Part shown: positions 39,874 to 50,330 of the stretch, piece by piece
How the letters are laid out: each line of letters opens with the position of its first letter
Position numbering within the stretch: the stretch's first letter is position 1
NCBI GenBank assembly: GCA_020186115.1
Contig: WSYJ01000030.1
Coordinates: 124,001-188,000, forward strand
Reading direction: 5' to 3'
Origin: Histomonas meleagridis
Taxonomy: Eukaryota > Parabasalia > Tritrichomonadida > Dientamoebidae
Length of the DNA stretch: 64,000 nt
Notes under the pieces: model-generated
What the model saw: the letters and a program-made list of their open reading frames with translations, nothing else
Databases searched by the model: none
What the model was told of the DNA's origin: nothing
Translations under genes and position numbers: made by a program

Positions 39874-41829
39874 ATGGAAAATGGGACACCACCTTGTAAA
39901 ATTAGAAAAAACTCAATCCCATTGCAGGGCTTTAGGTCTAATTCAAGTGAATCGTTTGTGTCTCCCAGGCAACAAGTTGGCAAATTAGAAGTTTTTAACA
40001 TTCTCCAAGAAGTTAAGGAAAAGGTTATTGATCGTATCAAAATTGTGTTTGAAGGAAACAAACAAAGTAATTCTACTATCAATTTTTTCCATCAAATTGA
40101 ACGAATTCCGGTTCAATCATTGAATGATGAAATACCAATAATAGCGAAAAAAATCAAAGAAGAAATTGCTCGTTCTCCAGAAGAAAAAGACCAGCTCTAT
40201 TCTCTTTTATATTACGTTTCCAAACTCAATAGAGCAACAAATTTACAAGATTTTACCAAAATTGAAACCAACTACATCATTAAAAGTTTAAAATCTAGGC
40301 GCCACAGTTCATACTTCAATCCATTTCAATATCAGTCATTTTTTGATCATAGTTCTGAACCAAAATCTGTTCAAACTAATATCTGTCGTATGTGCGAACA
40401 TATTGTTCAACCAGGGAAGATGATTGAGCACTCGGAATCATGTCGAGATGCCCAAGTTGAACGTGTTCGAATTGAACATCTTAGTCGAAAACTCATTACC
40501 ATGTCACACAAGCTTACAAAAACCCCATCACTAGAAGTGCTTATTCGCAAACTTTCTAGCTCATATGCATCACCAAATGATTATCGATCTCTCTCAGAAC
40601 AAATTCTTCAAATAACAGAATCCACACCTGAAATGAAGGAACTCACATACCTCATCAAAGAACACATGGAACACGTCTCAAATGTCATAACACTTTGGGA
40701 AAAGGCAAAATCCACCTTAACGTCCCCGACCGATGAAAAAGTGCCACCGATGATTTCACTCGGCGTTCCAGATTTTACAGAGCTCAGACCGTTAGCCCGC
40801 GGTGCGTTTGGTCGAGTCCATCTCGTCCAACGCAAGAAGACGGGCGACATCTTTGCGATGAAGATTATACCAAAAGAAGAATTGAATACGAAAGATGGAA
40901 TGCATCGAATCCTTAGTGAAAGAGAAGCGATGACTAGGGCTATGAGTAATTATGTTGTACCACTTTATTTCACATTTCAAAGCGGAAACTCATTATTCCT
41001 TGTAATGGAATATAGTCCAGGTGGAGATTTGTTTGCACTTTTACAAGAACTTGGATCACTTGATGAAGATACTGCAAGATTTTATGGACTAGAGATTGTT
41101 AAAGCTCTTAAGCATCTTCATGAAAGAGGTATAGTTCATTGTGATATCAAACCAGATAATCTATTAATTAGTGCTGACGGACATATCAAATTAACAGACT
41201 TCGGTCTCAGCAAAGTAGACATCATAGACAGAGCGTTATCTAATGAGTCTGACTTGTTCTCGTCACTGACTTCAAGTCAAATGATTGATGTGGACGATAC
41301 ACCAACCGCCAAAACCGCTCCGGGCACCCCGGAATATTTAGCGCCCGAAATTTTGCTTGGGCAGAGCTTCGGGAAAGAAGCAGATTGGTGGTCTTTTGGC
41401 GCTGTTATGTATGAGCTTGTAGAAGGCGTTCCTCCTTTTTGTGGAGATAATCCAGCAGAAGTATTTGAAGATGTAGTGAAAGGAGAGTTCACATGGACAG
41501 TAGATGCATCAGATGAACTTAAAGATTTGGTTGCCGGGCTTCTTAACACTGATCCAAAGAAAAGATTTGGAATTAATGAGGTACTTAGTCACCCTTTCTT
41601 TAACAACGTGGCAGCTTCAAACGATGAGCCGCCATTTCAGCCGTCACTGGAAAACGGAGCTGACCCTGTGTACTTCCGCCAAGCGAGACATTCGCTTGTG
41701 GGAACTGCCGACCGTTTAACGGATGAATCGTTTTTGATTCTGAACAAACAGGTCCAACAGTGGAATGTGATTAATTATTACACTCTGTTCGATCTGAATA
41801 AAAAAATAAGCGAAAATAGTAAATGTTAA
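39874..41829 (+). CDS. AGC-family kinase with C2HC finger (IRE/Rim15/MAST-like)
   Basis: A 651-aa kinase (start at ATG 39874; an upstream ATG at 39736 would add 46 doubtful residues). A C2HC-type finger, ICRMCEHIVQPGKMIEHSESC, lies at about residues 170-190, as in plant IRE kinases and fungal Rim15. The kinase domain begins near residue 300: glycine loop ARGAFGRVH, Lys in FAMKIIP, catalytic loop IVHCDIKPDN (Cys where Arg is usual), DFGLSK, an insert of about 45 residues, then GTPEYLAPE. All other catalytic residues are intact. A role in nutrient or polarity signalling is inference from the family. Confidence 0.9.
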   Translation: MENGTPPCKIRKNSIPLQGFRSNSSESFVSPRQQVGKLEVFNILQEVKEKVIDRIKIVFEGNKQSNSTINFFHQIERIPVQSLNDEIPIIAKKIKEEIARSPEEKDQLYSLLYYVSKLNRATNLQDFTKIETNYIIKSLKSRRHSSYFNPFQYQSFFDHSSEPKSVQTNICRMCEHIVQPGKMIEHSESCRDAQVERVRIEHLSRKLITMSHKLTKTPSLEVLIRKLSSSYASPNDYRSLSEQILQITESTPEMKELTYLIKEHMEHVSNVITLWEKAKSTLTSPTDEKVPPMISLGVPDFTELRPLARGAFGRVHLVQRKKTGDIFAMKIIPKEELNTKDGMHRILSEREAMTRAMSNYVVPLYFTFQSGNSLFLVMEYSPGGDLFALLQELGSLDEDTARFYGLEIVKALKHLHERGIVHCDIKPDNLLISADGHIKLTDFGLSKVDIIDRALSNESDLFSSLTSSQMIDVDDTPTAKTAPGTPEYLAPEILLGQSFGKEADWWSFGAVMYELVEGVPPFCGDNPAEVFEDVVKGEFTWTVDASDELKDLVAGLLNTDPKKRFGINEVLSHPFFNNVAASNDEPPFQPSLENGADPVYFRQARHSLVGTADRLTDESFLILNKQVQQWNVINYYTLFDLNKKISENSKC

Positions 41830-41990
41830 TCTGATTCGATAAATTTGTATTATTTTAAAAATTTTATATAATTTAATGAAAAAATTGGAAAGTGAAACAA
41901 TCATTGAAAGATTTGGATGTTTTGTTAATATAAAATATTTGAATTAGATGTTCAATTTTTTATTCATTGCGAACCTGTAGAACGTAAACC

Positions 41991-42101
41991 TTAGCGAGGA
42001 GGTGGGTATGAACCACCGGATGGAGGAGGTGGGTATGAGCCGCCGGATGGGGGAGGTGGGTAAGGGGCGCCAGATGGAGAAGTAGGAGCAGGGTAAGGCA
42101 T
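41991..42101 (-). CDS. Possible 36-aa proline-rich microprotein
   Basis: A 36-codon frame: MPYPAPTSPSGAPYPP, then two copies of a PPSGGSYPP block, ending PPPR. It is far richer in G and C than its surroundings. The ATG sits 10 nt after an initiator-like TCATTT, with a second TCACTT just upstream. Codons for the repeated block are nearly identical, which could also reflect DNA-level duplication. It may be the C-terminal exon of something larger; no upstream exon was found. Function unknown. Confidence 0.45.
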   Translation of the reverse strand: MPYPAPTSPSGAPYPPPPSGGSYPPPPSGGSYPPPR

Positions 42102-42107
42102 TTAAAG

Positions 42108-42113
42108 AAATGA
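42108..42113 (-). promoter_or_regulatory. Initiator-like TCATTT of the 36-aa frame
   Basis: Minus strand TCATTT with A(+1) at 42111, 10 nt upstream of the ATG at 42101, matching spacing elsewhere. This supports transcription of the short frame. Confidence 0.4.
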
Positions 42114-42387
42114 AGTGAAACACAAAATTTCTGTTGGTTATTGACAAAATATGTATTCAAAAGTTAGTCAAAACAAGCTCACAAAAAAATATTGAAACAA
42201 AAAAAATGCCTCACACGAAATTAGTTAAAATTTTCGAAATATAATCAATGACCACTATTGAGATGCCATTGTTATTAATTTTTTTTATATAATAAAAGGT
42301 ATATCACAACAATTAATATAATATCTATAAAATATATCATAGTACACTCCTAACCCTCACTTTAAGTAATGAATAAAAGCATTTGGA

Positions 42388-42477
42388 TTACCAATATGTA
42401 GTCAAAGCGGCACAAATTATTAAAAAAATGCCACCAGCAGCTTCACTTAACGATAGCAAAAATGAGTGGAAAGTCAT
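42388..42477 (-). CDS. Possible 29-aa membrane microprotein
   Basis: A 29-codon frame MTFHSFLLSLSEAAGGIFLI followed by ICAALTTYW, containing one membrane helix. The frame is also open for about 12 codons before the ATG without a stop. It has no recognised family, and chance occurrence is not excluded. Small single-pass subunits of ER or mitochondrial complexes are often this size, but no assignment is made. Confidence 0.22.
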   Translation of the reverse strand: MTFHSFLLSLSEAAGGIFLIICAALTTYW

Positions 42478-42602
42478 CGCATTTGCACTCAAAAACTGAT
42501 TGAAATTTTCGATTCAAATTACTTTTTCAGTTATTTACAACTGATGCAAAAACATCAAAAATAATTAAATCAATTTACCATTTATTTCATCTCTTGTTTT
42601 AT

Positions 42603-44324
42603 TTAGTAAACGTGTTCATATTCACCAGATGGGTTGAAACGTTGGCTTTCGAGGAATTCTGCAAGAGTCATATGAGGAGGAATTGGTTCGGTAGCTAATT
42701 CGTTATCATAGAGGTACTTGGCAACGTCCAAAGCGATATCCCTAGCCTTTTCTCTAATGAGGTTCATTGGTGGCAACAAGGCGCTTCTTTCGAGGTCCTC
42801 TTTAGTTGTTAACTTAGCGAGTGACAAAGCGGCGACTTCGAATACCTTTGATGGGCAGTGGCGTGCTCTTGTAGCGACGAGTGCGAAACCGACTGCTGGG
42901 AAGATCCAAGAGTTGTTAGCTTGTGATGGGACGAGTGTCTTTCCGCTCTTAGCGACGTAGTCTGGGAATGGTGAGCCAGAGCAGAAGAGTGCCTTTTCGT
43001 TGGACCACTTGTAAGCTTGCTCGGCTGTGCATTCGGCCTTGATTGTTGGGTTGGAAAGAGCGAAGACAATTGGGCGTTCTGTGTTCTTGCAAAGTTGTTC
43101 AACAATTTCCTTGGTGATAAGTCCTGGGCAACCAGAAACACCAATGATGCCTGTAGCGCCCCACTTCTGGCATGCTTCGAGGACGGACTCGTAACGGTGC
43201 ATCTTGTGTTGGAATGGCTTGTTGAATGGATAGAGATCTTTGCGATCTGCGGTGACCATACCTTTGGAATCGAACATGATGATGTTCTTGAGGAGTTGTT
43301 CACGTGGGAGCTTGGATTGGGATTGGGCCATGTCAACTATGAGGTTAGCAATACCTGTAGCTGCTGATCCGGCGCCGATGAATATGATCTTTTGTTCCCA
43401 AAGTGGCTTGACGCCCTTGATACGTGGTGCGCAAGCAACAGCTGCAGCTGTAACTGCGGCTGTACCTTCGATATCATCGTTGAAGCAATTGCACCTCCAG
43501 CGGAAATGGTCAAGAAGACGGAAAGCAGTTTCCATTTCGAAGTCTTCCCATTGGATGAGGCATGTTGCGCCATAAACTTCTTTGACGGCTTCGACAAATT
43601 CGGATACGAATTTGAGATGTTCATCGCCCCTAAGACGTGGGTGTCTCCAACCTTCGTAGAGTGGATCGTTGAGGATTTCCTTACGATCTGTACCAACATC
43701 AAGTTGGATTGGTAATGTGTAGTACGGATTAACTTGGCCGCAGAGGGTGTAAAGCATAAGCTTACCAACTGGGATACCAAGGCCAGAAGCACCGAGATCA
43801 CCGAGACCAAGGATACGGCCACCATCAGTAACGACGATGCAACGGATATCTTGTGATGGATAATTGCGGAGGATTTCTTTGATGTGGCCAGAATCTTCTG
43901 GTGTGATGTATATACCACGGTATGATTGTCTGTGAAGTGCCCATTTTGTGCAAACTTCACCGACTGTTGGTGTATAAAGAACTGGCATTGTAAGTTCTGC
44001 TGGGTATGTGTAAAGGAAACGCCAGAATGTGTGTTCGTTCTTTTCACGTTCGTTTGCAAGGAAGATGTACTTTAAGAGTGGTGTTGGGAGGAGTTCGAAT
44101 TGCTTGCGGATACGTTGGGCTTGTTCGTCAACTGTGAAGACCTTGTGTGGAAGTAAACCACGAAGGTGGAAGCGGTCACGTTCTTCACGTGTAAATCCGG
44201 TACCATGGCTAAGTTGACTATCATGTAAAAGATCGATACCAATCTTTCTGTATGGGAGTGCTGCCTTGCAAAGGGCAAATCCACGAGCGAATGAGTTGCT
44301 ACTTGTTGCTGAAACAAGAGACAT
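42603..44324 (-). CDS. Hydrogenosomal malic enzyme (NAD(P)-dependent, decarboxylating)
   Basis: A 573-aa enzyme that oxidises malate to pyruvate and CO2, feeding pyruvate:ferredoxin oxidoreductase and hydrogen production in the hydrogenosome. The N-terminus MSLVSATSSNSFARG then F fits the short presequence with an Arg near position -2 used in trichomonads. Conserved sites in order: VLYTPTVGE with the catalytic Tyr, TDGGRILGLGDLG, FNDDIEGTAAVTAA with metal-binding Asp residues, the dinucleotide fold FIGAGSAATGIA, and FALSNPT. Codon use is richer in G and C than neighbours, as expected of a highly expressed gene. The ATG lies 10 nt after a TCACTTT initiator-like box. Confidence 0.96.
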   Translation of the reverse strand: MSLVSATSSNSFARGFALCKAALPYRKIGIDLLHDSQLSHGTGFTREERDRFHLRGLLPHKVFTVDEQAQRIRKQFELLPTPLLKYIFLANEREKNEHTFWRFLYTYPAELTMPVLYTPTVGEVCTKWALHRQSYRGIYITPEDSGHIKEILRNYPSQDIRCIVVTDGGRILGLGDLGASGLGIPVGKLMLYTLCGQVNPYYTLPIQLDVGTDRKEILNDPLYEGWRHPRLRGDEHLKFVSEFVEAVKEVYGATCLIQWEDFEMETAFRLLDHFRWRCNCFNDDIEGTAAVTAAAVACAPRIKGVKPLWEQKIIFIGAGSAATGIANLIVDMAQSQSKLPREQLLKNIIMFDSKGMVTADRKDLYPFNKPFQHKMHRYESVLEACQKWGATGIIGVSGCPGLITKEIVEQLCKNTERPIVFALSNPTIKAECTAEQAYKWSNEKALFCSGSPFPDYVAKSGKTLVPSQANNSWIFPAVGFALVATRARHCPSKVFEVAALSLAKLTTKEDLERSALLPPMNLIREKARDIALDVAKYLYDNELATEPIPPHMTLAEFLESQRFNPSGEYEHVY

Positions 44325-44329
44325 TAATC

Positions 44330-44336
44330 AAAGTGA
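44330..44336 (-). promoter_or_regulatory. Initiator-like TCACTTT of malic enzyme
   Basis: Minus strand TCACTTT with A(+1) at 44334, 10 nt before the ATG, matching the trichomonad initiator seen experimentally in hydrogenosomal genes. Confidence 0.6.
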
Positions 44337-44963
44337 CGTGAGTGTCATCACCGCATTCAAAAAGAGGGTTTTCAATGCAGTCAAATTCTGAGGTCTTGGC
44401 CGGTCGTTTGAACCAAAACAGGTAAGAAGTAAACTGCGAATTTTCCACTAAATATTATATTTTTCATATTATTTCCTGAGAAAATAGTCGATAATGAGAA
44501 TATTTGTTCAAAAGAAACTTGATAATTTATATAAAAAGTATGTTTTTAATGGAGATGAAATGTGTTAACCTAAAAATTGAATAGGTTTGTTTACAGTCAT
44601 ATTAACGGTTATACGTCATATGTTTATAACATCTCCTACTTTTTCAGAACGAGGTGGTTAAATATTTTTAATTTGGGTGTCAATTTTTAATTCAATTTTG
44701 TGAACTTGACATGTCACATTTAGGTGATTGGAGAAATATTTTTGAAGGATAAAAATTCCTTAAGATATGAAAAACATCATTAATTCATTTGAAATGAAAA
44801 GAGCTTTTTCCTTTTCATTGTTATTAATATGAAATTTTTTTTTGCTCATGTAAATTTGGAAGTTCCGTTCTAAAACACGCTAAATTTTGTTCAATTTTTA
44901 CTTGCCATCGTAGACGAGGCCCCCCTGTGATCAATTTGACGGTTTGGTCCTTCCTTTGGAAAG
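44337..44963. other. Divergent intergenic region with GACGGTTT box
   Basis: Separates malic enzyme from eL41. GACGGTTT lies at 44938-44945, about 20 bp before the eL41 ATG, and TTAACGGTT near 44600. No other gene recognised. Confidence 0.4.
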
Positions 44964-45041
44964 ATGCGCGGAAAGTGGTTGAAGAAACGTATGCGGAGAC
45001 TTAAGAGAAAGAGGAGGCAAATGAGAGCCAAGGCTAGGTAA
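44964..45041 (+). CDS. RPL41: Ribosomal protein eL41 (25 aa)
   Basis: A 25-residue frame: [20 protein letters not shown] then RAKAR. It matches eukaryotic eL41 (human [20 protein letters not shown]) at most positions and has the same length. It is a basic helix in the 60S subunit close to the intersubunit bridge. It is too short for ordinary gene callers. A GACGGTTT box lies about 20 bp upstream. Recognition of the full sequence is strong despite the small size. Confidence 0.95.
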   Translation: [25 protein letters not shown]

Positions 45042-45660
45042 GCCTCTGAAATGCTTTATGAAAGCTCAGATATCAAATAAAATTCCATTTCCCATAATCA
45101 CAATTTTTTTTTGAAACGCAATTAATTTTGTTGTAATCTTTTCGTGCTGAAAGTTTTAAATGTGACAATTTTTTTTTTTAAACATCAAAAAAATGAAATT
45201 GAAGCAAAAGATCTCGGAATACGTGACAAAGTGCAAGTACCCACTTTGAATAAGCACGTATCTTCCAATACTGGGTAATATATTTTTAATTGAGTCAAGC
45301 AAAATTTTCAAATTTTTTATTGATTACAAAAAATGCAAGTAACCTAAAATTGTGAAATCTTAATTTAATGAAATACATGTTTATTATCGTGGTTGTAGAT
45401 GATTTGTACAAATCTCAAAAGCACTTATGACAATGAAATAAAATATCGAAGTTTTATGGACAATGCATTGAACACAACATGTTGCACAACTTTAACAAAC
45501 TTAACGAAACAACTAAAGATGTGTCCGTTTAGCTTTTTTGGTTTGTCCAATTTGGGTCAATTCAATGTCTTTTTTTGGCTATCGTCAATGTAAAATATAC
45601 AAATTTTGACTTTTTCATATAGATAAATTACCGTTTATAATTTTGCTTTCCCAAGGTTAA
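45042..45660. other. Intergenic with a short conserved-looking frame
   Basis: About 620 bp. Around 45183-45283 a frame reads NEIEAKDLGIRDKVQVPTLN then KHVSSNTG and a stop, without an ATG; it could be a last exon but matches nothing I know. ACCGTTT lies at 45630-45636, about 25 bp before the coiled-coil ATG. Confidence 0.3.
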
Positions 45661-48600
45661 ATGGATTTCGAGAAGTTCGAATCAACGCAAGAATTTGCAG
45701 ACCTAGCAGAAACCTATATGGACATCATAAAAGATGGTGATTTTACTGTTAAAGCACTTCAAACAACTCAAATAATTAACTTACATAAAAAAGTTGAGGC
45801 TTTACTTGATAAAATCAATAGTGATGCTGTGTCAAATGGAAACCAACTATTAACCAACGGAAATGGCGTTAATTTATTTACTCTTTTAGTTTCATCGATA
45901 ACAATTTTATTCCGTCAAAATCAGACATCAATTATATCTGAATATGTAGATAAAATCAAAGAGCTAGAAGAGGAGAATAAAGAGTTGAAAGCAGAAAAAG
46001 ATTCTAGCATTTCATTACATTCAAATTCAGAAATTGAGGAAACGTATAAAGAAAAAATTATACAGCTCGAAGAAACAATAAAAAATGAGTCAAGTTCTAT
46101 AATCACACGTATTTCAAACCAATTATCTCTCAATCTCCAAGATATAGATGAATCCCACCTAATTTCAGCCATTGAAAAGAAAATCAAAAAACAAAAGAAG
46201 CTATCATCATCTCCTATACAAGAATTTAATTTCCCAATTGAAACACGACCAACACAACAAAAAACAGATTTTGAATATCAAGAAACAATTTCCAGGCAAA
46301 ACGAAATTCTTTCAGCTAAAAGCGAAGAACTTCAAAATTTATCAACTAAAAATCTTCATCTTGAAAACAAAGTTGAAGAACTCCAACAACAAATCGAACG
46401 TAAAGATACCGAAATTGAAAAACTAAAGGAGCAAAACGACAATATACAAATTGAGGTCGAATTGAAAGAAAAAATGAATCAAACCGTAACGCATCAAAAT
46501 ATTTCTGAAGATGATGCGCAAATTGCTTTCATCGAAGAAATGAAAGTCAAAAATCGTTCTCTTAAGAAGAAGAACAATGAATTAGAGCGAAAGACACAAC
46601 GCTATAAGACCAAATTAGATAAATTAAACAATAAAATATTACGAGTTCAAGGAGAAAATGAAAGTATAAAAGAAGAAAACTTAGCACTCCAACAAAAACT
46701 TAATGAAATTCAAGAAATAGCAAATTTCGAATATGAAAACAAAGAAACAACAACAAATGAAAGAGAAAAATTCGATAATGCATTAGAAGAATTAAGTCAA
46801 CAACTTGAGAAGCAACGAAAAGAAATCGAAAAAGAGACGACAATTCGCACTGAGTTTGAAAAACATATTCTTACACTATTAAAACTTAATCAAGAACTTG
46901 AAACCAAACTTGAAGAATCGCAATTTAAGATAAAGACAAATCAAAGCCAATATGAAATAGCTATCAAACAATTAAAAGACATCATTCAATCTAAAAAACA
47001 TGATTTAGGTGATACAGATCTCTTTGATTCAATTCTTCAAATTTCAAACAATTTCACTTCCGAACTTCGTAATTCAATTTATGAAATTATTAATAATGAC
47101 AACTTTACAACAGCCGATAAGATATTAAACGTATTCCAAACGGTCTCCTCATCGGTCACTACGGTTACCGATACGGACGAAATCCAAAAAGTTAAAGATT
47201 TGAATGAAAAACTTATAGAAGCATTATATGGACAACTTCATTTTATGGAAAACATTATTGGTAGTAGTGATATTCAAACATGGCTATTTCCACAAAATTC
47301 GACTGAAGAAATAAATTCCAATTTAATTACACAATGTTCAAGAATTGAAAACTTCATCACAGAAAATGCGAATGGACTTATTAATCATCCAAATGATTCA
47401 ATCTTTGAACAATTATTACCTAAAGAAGATCCATTACAAATGTCAACTAATTTATATGAATACATTCGAAAGTATCAAAACCCAACAACAGAAGAATCGA
47501 AAGAACTTTTTGTTCTATTTCTTCAAACACTTACTGCATGTGATATATTACGTAAATTTGCAGTTGAAGCACAAAGACAATGTACATATCAAACGACGCA
47601 AATCAAAACGTTAAAGAACGACATCCATTCCATTAAAGAAGAAGCCGAAGAACAATTTTATAACAAATATAACGAAGCGATTACGAACATGAACATAATG
47701 CAAGGCAAATATGAAGATATGGAGAAAGTACTTAAAAACGTGAAAACAATTTTAAGGAATTCGATAAAATCCGGAGAAAACTTAACGACAATATTACGAA
47801 GTATTGAACAAATTAATCAAATCGAAGAACTGAATGCAGACGAATATATCTCTGAGTTAGAGTCGAAGTTTTTGCTGATTCAAGAAGAATATCAAAAGCA
47901 GAAAGAAGACGAAAGTAAAATCGTTAGAATTAACAATAAAATTAAAGAATTGAAGAAGAAGACGCAAAAGGAAATGATGAAGAAGGACAAAGAAATACAA
48001 CAAATCAAAGATGAAATGAATGAAAAAGATGAAATAATTCGATGTAAAGATGAAGAAATTAACAAAATACAAATGGAAAAAGAAGAAATTAATCAGAAAA
48101 TAGAAATTATTTATAAAGAAAAAGAAATTGAACAAAATGAAATTCAAAGAGAATTCAATAAAACTAAAAACGAATTCATCCGAAACACAACAAAATTAGA
48201 ACGAATCGTTGAAAACTTAGAAATCAAAGTGAAAAAAGTCGAAAAATCTGAAAGAAACATTCGAATGGAATTGAAAGAAAAGAACGCTGAAATCAAAAAG
48301 TTAATTGAAATGAATAACTTTGAAAAGAATGAATTGAAACAGAAGCATCAAAATCAAATCGACGAAATAACAAAATCAAAAGAAAAGATAATTATTGAAA
48401 AAGATGATTTGAAGAGGAAAATTGAAATTTTGAATAATGAAATTTCGGATTTGAACATCGAATTGAAAACAACAAACTCAAAACTTCGGAATTGTGAAGA
48501 CGAATTGAACAAAAAGAAATCACTTTTTGAATCGCAAATGCGGTTGAGGAAATTCACTATCGAAAGGGAAGCACAGAAAGTCATCGATGACTTTAAAGCT

Positions 48601-49416
48601 GAATACAACAACCAAATGCACGAGTTCTTGTCAATGATATGCCACACGTTTAAGGAAATGGTCGATATCACACAAACAATTAATTTCAAATCTGTCGAAT
48701 CTTTAATTTTAAGAGTGAAAGAAAAGATTCTGACGCTGAATAACGTTGTAACTGCTGGTGAACAAGTACAAAAAGAAATGATAAGAGTTAAGCAAATTTT
48801 GAATATTAATAACGAAACAATTAAACCTTCACAAGCTGTTTTAGAGAAAATGAAACAAATTTCATCACAAGAAAAAGAAATCAAAAGACTTGAAGAAGAA
48901 TGTAAGGATTTGAAAAAAGATTCAATTCGATTATCAAACCAAGAAACTAACACTCTTTGGGAAGAATGGGCAAGGAGACTTTATTCGTTTATTTCTCTTG
49001 GATTATACACTGTAAAGACAACAAAAGAAATTCGAGATGCAATTGAAGAGACCGTTTATTCAACAACCGTCGGAAACCGCCGCTTAATTCGAAATCTGAA
49101 TGCATTAAAACAAGAAAAAATTTTATTGTTAAAGGGGGCAAATAAAGTCAAAGCAAATGAAAAAGAACAACCTGGAATCTTTAGTTTAATGTGCGTTGTA
49201 ACAGCAGTTCGAAGGATGCAAAAGATCTCCGGACATATGCAAACCAAATTCAAATTTGAAGCAGACAAATTAAATGAAAAGACAAAAGATATCAAAAGGA
49301 AAAATATACCAACAAAAGCATTTGTTTTTACAAGTAATAACCAAACGCCACTTTTAAGTAACTTTGTTGTAAAGTCAACAAAAGTTAACGAGAACAAAAT
49401 TTCCAATGTTTTTTAA
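45661..49416 (+). CDS. Giant coiled-coil protein
   Basis: A 1251-aa protein. Residues 1-85 are globular, then long heptad-bearing coiled coils cover about 90-460 and 680-990, rich in Glu, Lys and Gln. Between them (about 470-650) is a non-coiled helical insert, and after about residue 1090 a basic C-terminal region. No membrane segment. Proteins like this act in the cytoskeleton, basal body, centrosome-like structures or Golgi tethering; which applies is unknown. An ACCGTTT box lies about 30 bp upstream. The antisense frames over it are shadows of the A-rich coding strand. Confidence 0.9.
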   Translation: MDFEKFESTQEFADLAETYMDIIKDGDFTVKALQTTQIINLHKKVEALLDKINSDAVSNGNQLLTNGNGVNLFTLLVSSITILFRQNQTSIISEYVDKIKELEEENKELKAEKDSSISLHSNSEIEETYKEKIIQLEETIKNESSSIITRISNQLSLNLQDIDESHLISAIEKKIKKQKKLSSSPIQEFNFPIETRPTQQKTDFEYQETISRQNEILSAKSEELQNLSTKNLHLENKVEELQQQIERKDTEIEKLKEQNDNIQIEVELKEKMNQTVTHQNISEDDAQIAFIEEMKVKNRSLKKKNNELERKTQRYKTKLDKLNNKILRVQGENESIKEENLALQQKLNEIQEIANFEYENKETTTNEREKFDNALEELSQQLEKQRKEIEKETTIRTEFEKHILTLLKLNQELETKLEESQFKIKTNQSQYEIAIKQLKDIIQSKKHDLGDTDLFDSILQISNNFTSELRNSIYEIINNDNFTTADKILNVFQTVSSSVTTVTDTDEIQKVKDLNEKLIEALYGQLHFMENIIGSSDIQTWLFPQNSTEEINSNLITQCSRIENFITENANGLINHPNDSIFEQLLPKEDPLQMSTNLYEYIRKYQNPTTEESKELFVLFLQTLTACDILRKFAVEAQRQCTYQTTQIKTLKNDIHSIKEEAEEQFYNKYNEAITNMNIMQGKYEDMEKVLKNVKTILRNSIKSGENLTTILRSIEQINQIEELNADEYISELESKFLLIQEEYQKQKEDESKIVRINNKIKELKKKTQKEMMKKDKEIQQIKDEMNEKDEIIRCKDEEINKIQMEKEEINQKIEIIYKEKEIEQNEIQREFNKTKNEFIRNTTKLERIVENLEIKVKKVEKSERNIRMELKEKNAEIKKLIEMNNFEKNELKQKHQNQIDEITKSKEKIIIEKDDLKRKIEILNNEISDLNIELKTTNSKLRNCEDELNKKKSLFESQMRLRKFTIEREAQKVIDDFKAEYNNQMHEFLSMICHTFKEMVDITQTINFKSVESLILRVKEKILTLNNVVTAGEQVQKEMIRVKQILNINNETIKPSQAVLEKMKQISSQEKEIKRLEEECKDLKKDSIRLSNQETNTLWEEWARRLYSFISLGLYTVKTTKEIRDAIEETVYSTTVGNRRLIRNLNALKQEKILLLKGANKVKANEKEQPGIFSLMCVVTAVRRMQKISGHMQTKFKFEADKLNEKTKDIKRKNIPTKAFVFTSNNQTPLLSNFVVKSTKVNENKISNVF

Positions 49417-50330
49417 TAAATAAATTCTTTTTTATTATTATGAGGAGAAACGGGAAAACATTTTTTACAATTCGCTTTTCTTAAGTAATTTTATTCGGAA
49501 ATTTGCAAATTACGAAACGTTTCGTAAATGTCAATTAATGCATTCGCAGATATCAATGATGCACTGCCATGAAAAACCTGTGGAATTACACTTTAAAATA
49601 ACATACGTGCATACTGTAATTTAGTAATAAACTCCAGTGACTGAACTTTTAAAAAATTTTATAGCGCTACTTTTTCAATTTAAAACGATCAAAACCAGTA
49701 AAAGAAGCAATTGGTGTTTATTCAGATGTTCCGATTTCTGTTCGTGCTTGGATTGACTCTCACATATGTATTTATATTTTAATATTATAGCTAGAAAAAA
49801 AAGACTACTACAACTTCACATAACTTTTTAGATACGATTTAAAATAAAGCGATAATAAAATGAAGAAAATTGAATGAAAAAAATCATTCTTAGATTTCAA
49901 GAACTACCGTTTATAAAATATAATTTACATCAAAAATATTTAAGATTGAACTAATATATATCTTGAAAAAATTGATTTCGAAATTTCCATTTTGATCTGT
50001 ATATTTTTTTTTCTCAATTTGAAAACAAATTTTTACTTAAGTGATCATAAGGACTTAATAAAAATCAAAAAATTCATCAGAATATGTTTATTTTCCCAGT
50101 TTGAGTACCTCTAAAATAACACAATTCTTTCATCGGAAAGATAAAACAGGAAGGATATTTAATTTACTACTGTTCTCACATTTTTGATTTACAAAAAATT
50201 GAAGAAGCAACAAAAAGTAGAAATTGTTGTCAAATTTCCGAAACATAACAATCCATATTTATATTTTCACAAACTATTCATCTCTCTAAGGTGGATCTCT
50301 TTATCGCAAGTTTTCACAACCTTTTTCTCT
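49417..50330. other. Intergenic, nothing recognised
   Basis: About 900 bp of AT-rich sequence. One ACCGTTTATAAAAT motif lies at about 49905, but no gene follows within 400 bp. Confidence 0.35.

Noticed and set aside
42809-44317. Several long antisense frames opposite the malic enzyme
   Set aside because: Shadows caused by the more G+C-rich codons of the real gene; no domains.
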